From: Leptodactylus fallax
Taxonomy: Eukaryota; Chordata; Amphibia; Anura; Leptodactylidae
Assembly: GCA_947044405.1 (NCBI GenBank)
Contig: CAMRHE010000115.1
Span: 1,178,001-1,242,000, forward strand
Length of the DNA: 64,000 nucleotides
Direction of reading: 5' to 3'
Shown: positions 62,641 through 64,000 of the stretch, in pieces
How the letters are laid out: the number at the start of each line of letters is the position of its first letter
Position numbering within the stretch: the stretch's first letter is position 1
Notes under the pieces: generated by a model
Databases searched by the model: none
What the model was told of the DNA's origin: nothing
Seen by the model: the letters and a program-made list of their open reading frames with translations, nothing else
Program-made: the position numbers and the translations under genes

Positions 62641-64000
62641 CCTTTGTAGAAGTAATAAAAGTGTCTAAAAAGGAAAATTTTGCTTAGTAAGAAGGGGAAG
62701 CGTGAAATATGGGAAATTATAGTGTAACAAGTGTTGGGGGCAGAGTCTGGGTCCATTGGGATAGCAGAGTTTTGGTGACAGAAGCAAGTATGGACCCATA
62801 AGGAAATCATGTTATTGCATTATTTTCTGTGGCTTCTGTTACTACTTGCAGAGTTGATAGCTGGTATAGGGAGTCTTACAATCTTACTAACAATGCTTCC
62901 TGGGAAAAGCTATGCTTCTAAGCTCTCCTCCAAAAAGAAGAAACTTTCCTAGTGCCACCTATAGATAAGACACTTGATCCATTAAAGAGCCTTGAAACAA
63001 AACTAGGGATTTTAGCCAAACCAGAGTCCCCTTCAAAAAAGGGGCACACATTTGTAGACAGCAGTTTGGGGGAGTTCGCCCTTTGTCAGTACAGAGCAAA
63101 TTGGTTGGCTGGATATAACAGTAGAGAACTCACTGTAAACTGTAATGTATACAACACCTAGTTGCAATACTGCAGCATATTGGCAAATGGGCTCAGGAAA
63201 TACTTGGTTTAAGTTGTTAGCTTCTAATTATGATGCTGTCGATTTCTCCATACTTATTTTTTCCATACTAGCTACCTAACCTTACTGGAAATGATAGTTA
63301 CCATTTTACTGTTATTTTAAGACTACATCGCCCCCTGTTGGAAAGACATCAATACGATTAAAAACAAAACTCCACTGTTATTCCGCTGCCTGCAGCAAGA
63401 GGCAGAAGGGGGTTGTTATAGGTCATTATCAGTCACAGCTGCTTCCAATAACATCTGAGCGCAGGTCACATGGGGATTCCTGCGGTTTTCTCACATGTTC
63501 GGAAGCTCGACATTCTCCATTCTCCTACATCATTAATAGAGTATTTTTACAATGATTTAACTACAAAAGGGTAGGAAACTGCGATGAACAACATCTTCAA
63601 AGTCTACTTATCCTGATTTTATGCAGTGCTTATAGCAAACAGATAAGAAAACCGCCACAATCTGTCACATTAAATAAAAGTTAACCCTTTGTTTCCTTGT
63701 AAGTACTCTATGCCAGATTTATACGGCATAACCCATAAACTCCTTCTACAAATTCTTTGGGTAATGGTGTTCCTCCAAAGCTGATCTTTGACTTTACTGA
63801 CACTTCCATAGTATGTGAAACTGTTTATATCCTATATAATAGACTTGGCTGCACTCTCGGTCAATTTGCCAGATTCAAGTTAGATTGGCTCTGTTAGTCT
63901 AAATCCAGGTCCAGTTTGGCCCACGGCCATTTATAATCTTACGTCTACCTCTAGACTGTTCCAGATTTGGAGGTGACACGCTTCAGCTCCACCTCAATGC

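Larger units (their letters stand above)
59226..64000 (+). other. ANTXR1 intron 3' of exon 9 (incomplete)
   Basis: This holds foldback copy C just after the exon, a repeat near 61088-61205 shared with 33598-33860, and a repeat at 62400-62640. I looked for the terminal proline-rich ANTXR1 exon and found none. The rest (59560-61080, 61210-62390, 62640-64000) shows nothing I can name. Confidence 0.7.

Noticed and set aside
59226..64000. Search for the terminal proline-rich ANTXR1 exon
   Set aside because: No segment encodes the expected proline-rich tail in a frame after an acceptor; it probably lies beyond the window.

Overview
The window is vertebrate nuclear DNA, most probably from an amphibian and most likely a frog or toad. 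It is intron-rich and AT-rich, with no bacterial-style genes. It carries a dense mix of Tc1-like transposons, short inverted-repeat elements, hAT and Helitron copies, a tRNA-derived SINE and L2-like LINE tails, a mixture typical of anuran genomes. The species call is an inference from repeat content.

One host gene is present: the middle and 3' part of ANTXR1 (anthrax toxin receptor 1, also TEM8) on the + strand. Nine coding exons can be placed (3561-3621, 4995-5093, 6190-6259, 6514-6592, 11763-11858, 13778-13819, 36639-36734, 38368-38535, 59145-59225). Together they give 792 nt, or 264 codons, in one continuous frame. They cover the end of the extracellular Ig-like domain, the transmembrane helix and most of the cytoplasmic tail. 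The 5' exons (signal peptide, vWA domain) and the last, proline-rich exon lie outside the window. Two introns are very long (about 22.8 and 20.6 kb).

Almost everything else is intronic repeat. 1-3.6 kb: a palindromic foldback element, a Tc1 remnant and an L2-like fragment. 10.07-11.62 kb: a giant palindrome made of two inverted 5' halves of a Tc1 transposon, ending 145 bp before the transmembrane exon. 13.2-13.6 kb: a nearly perfect 420-bp hairpin element, 154 bp before the next exon. 14.8-16.1 kb: a 77-bp minisatellite with 308-bp higher-order structure. 26.5-30.3 kb: two tandem Helitrons, each holding a hAT element in the same 8-bp target. 33.9-35.5 kb: a nearly complete Tc1-family element with DD38E spacing. 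40.6-44.4 kb: two decayed Tc1 elements and a solo LTR. 45.8-46.8 kb: a SINE nested in a MITE, and a second LTR-like element. 52.6-54.5 kb: an intact DD35E transposon inserted into an older Tc1 remnant. 57.2-58.0 kb: a TTAA-flanked MITE.

The items most worth following are the intact DD35E transposase, the DD38E element, and the two long hairpins just upstream of in-frame ANTXR1 exons, where pre-mRNA folding could affect inclusion of the membrane anchor. No wholly new system can be claimed from sequence alone.
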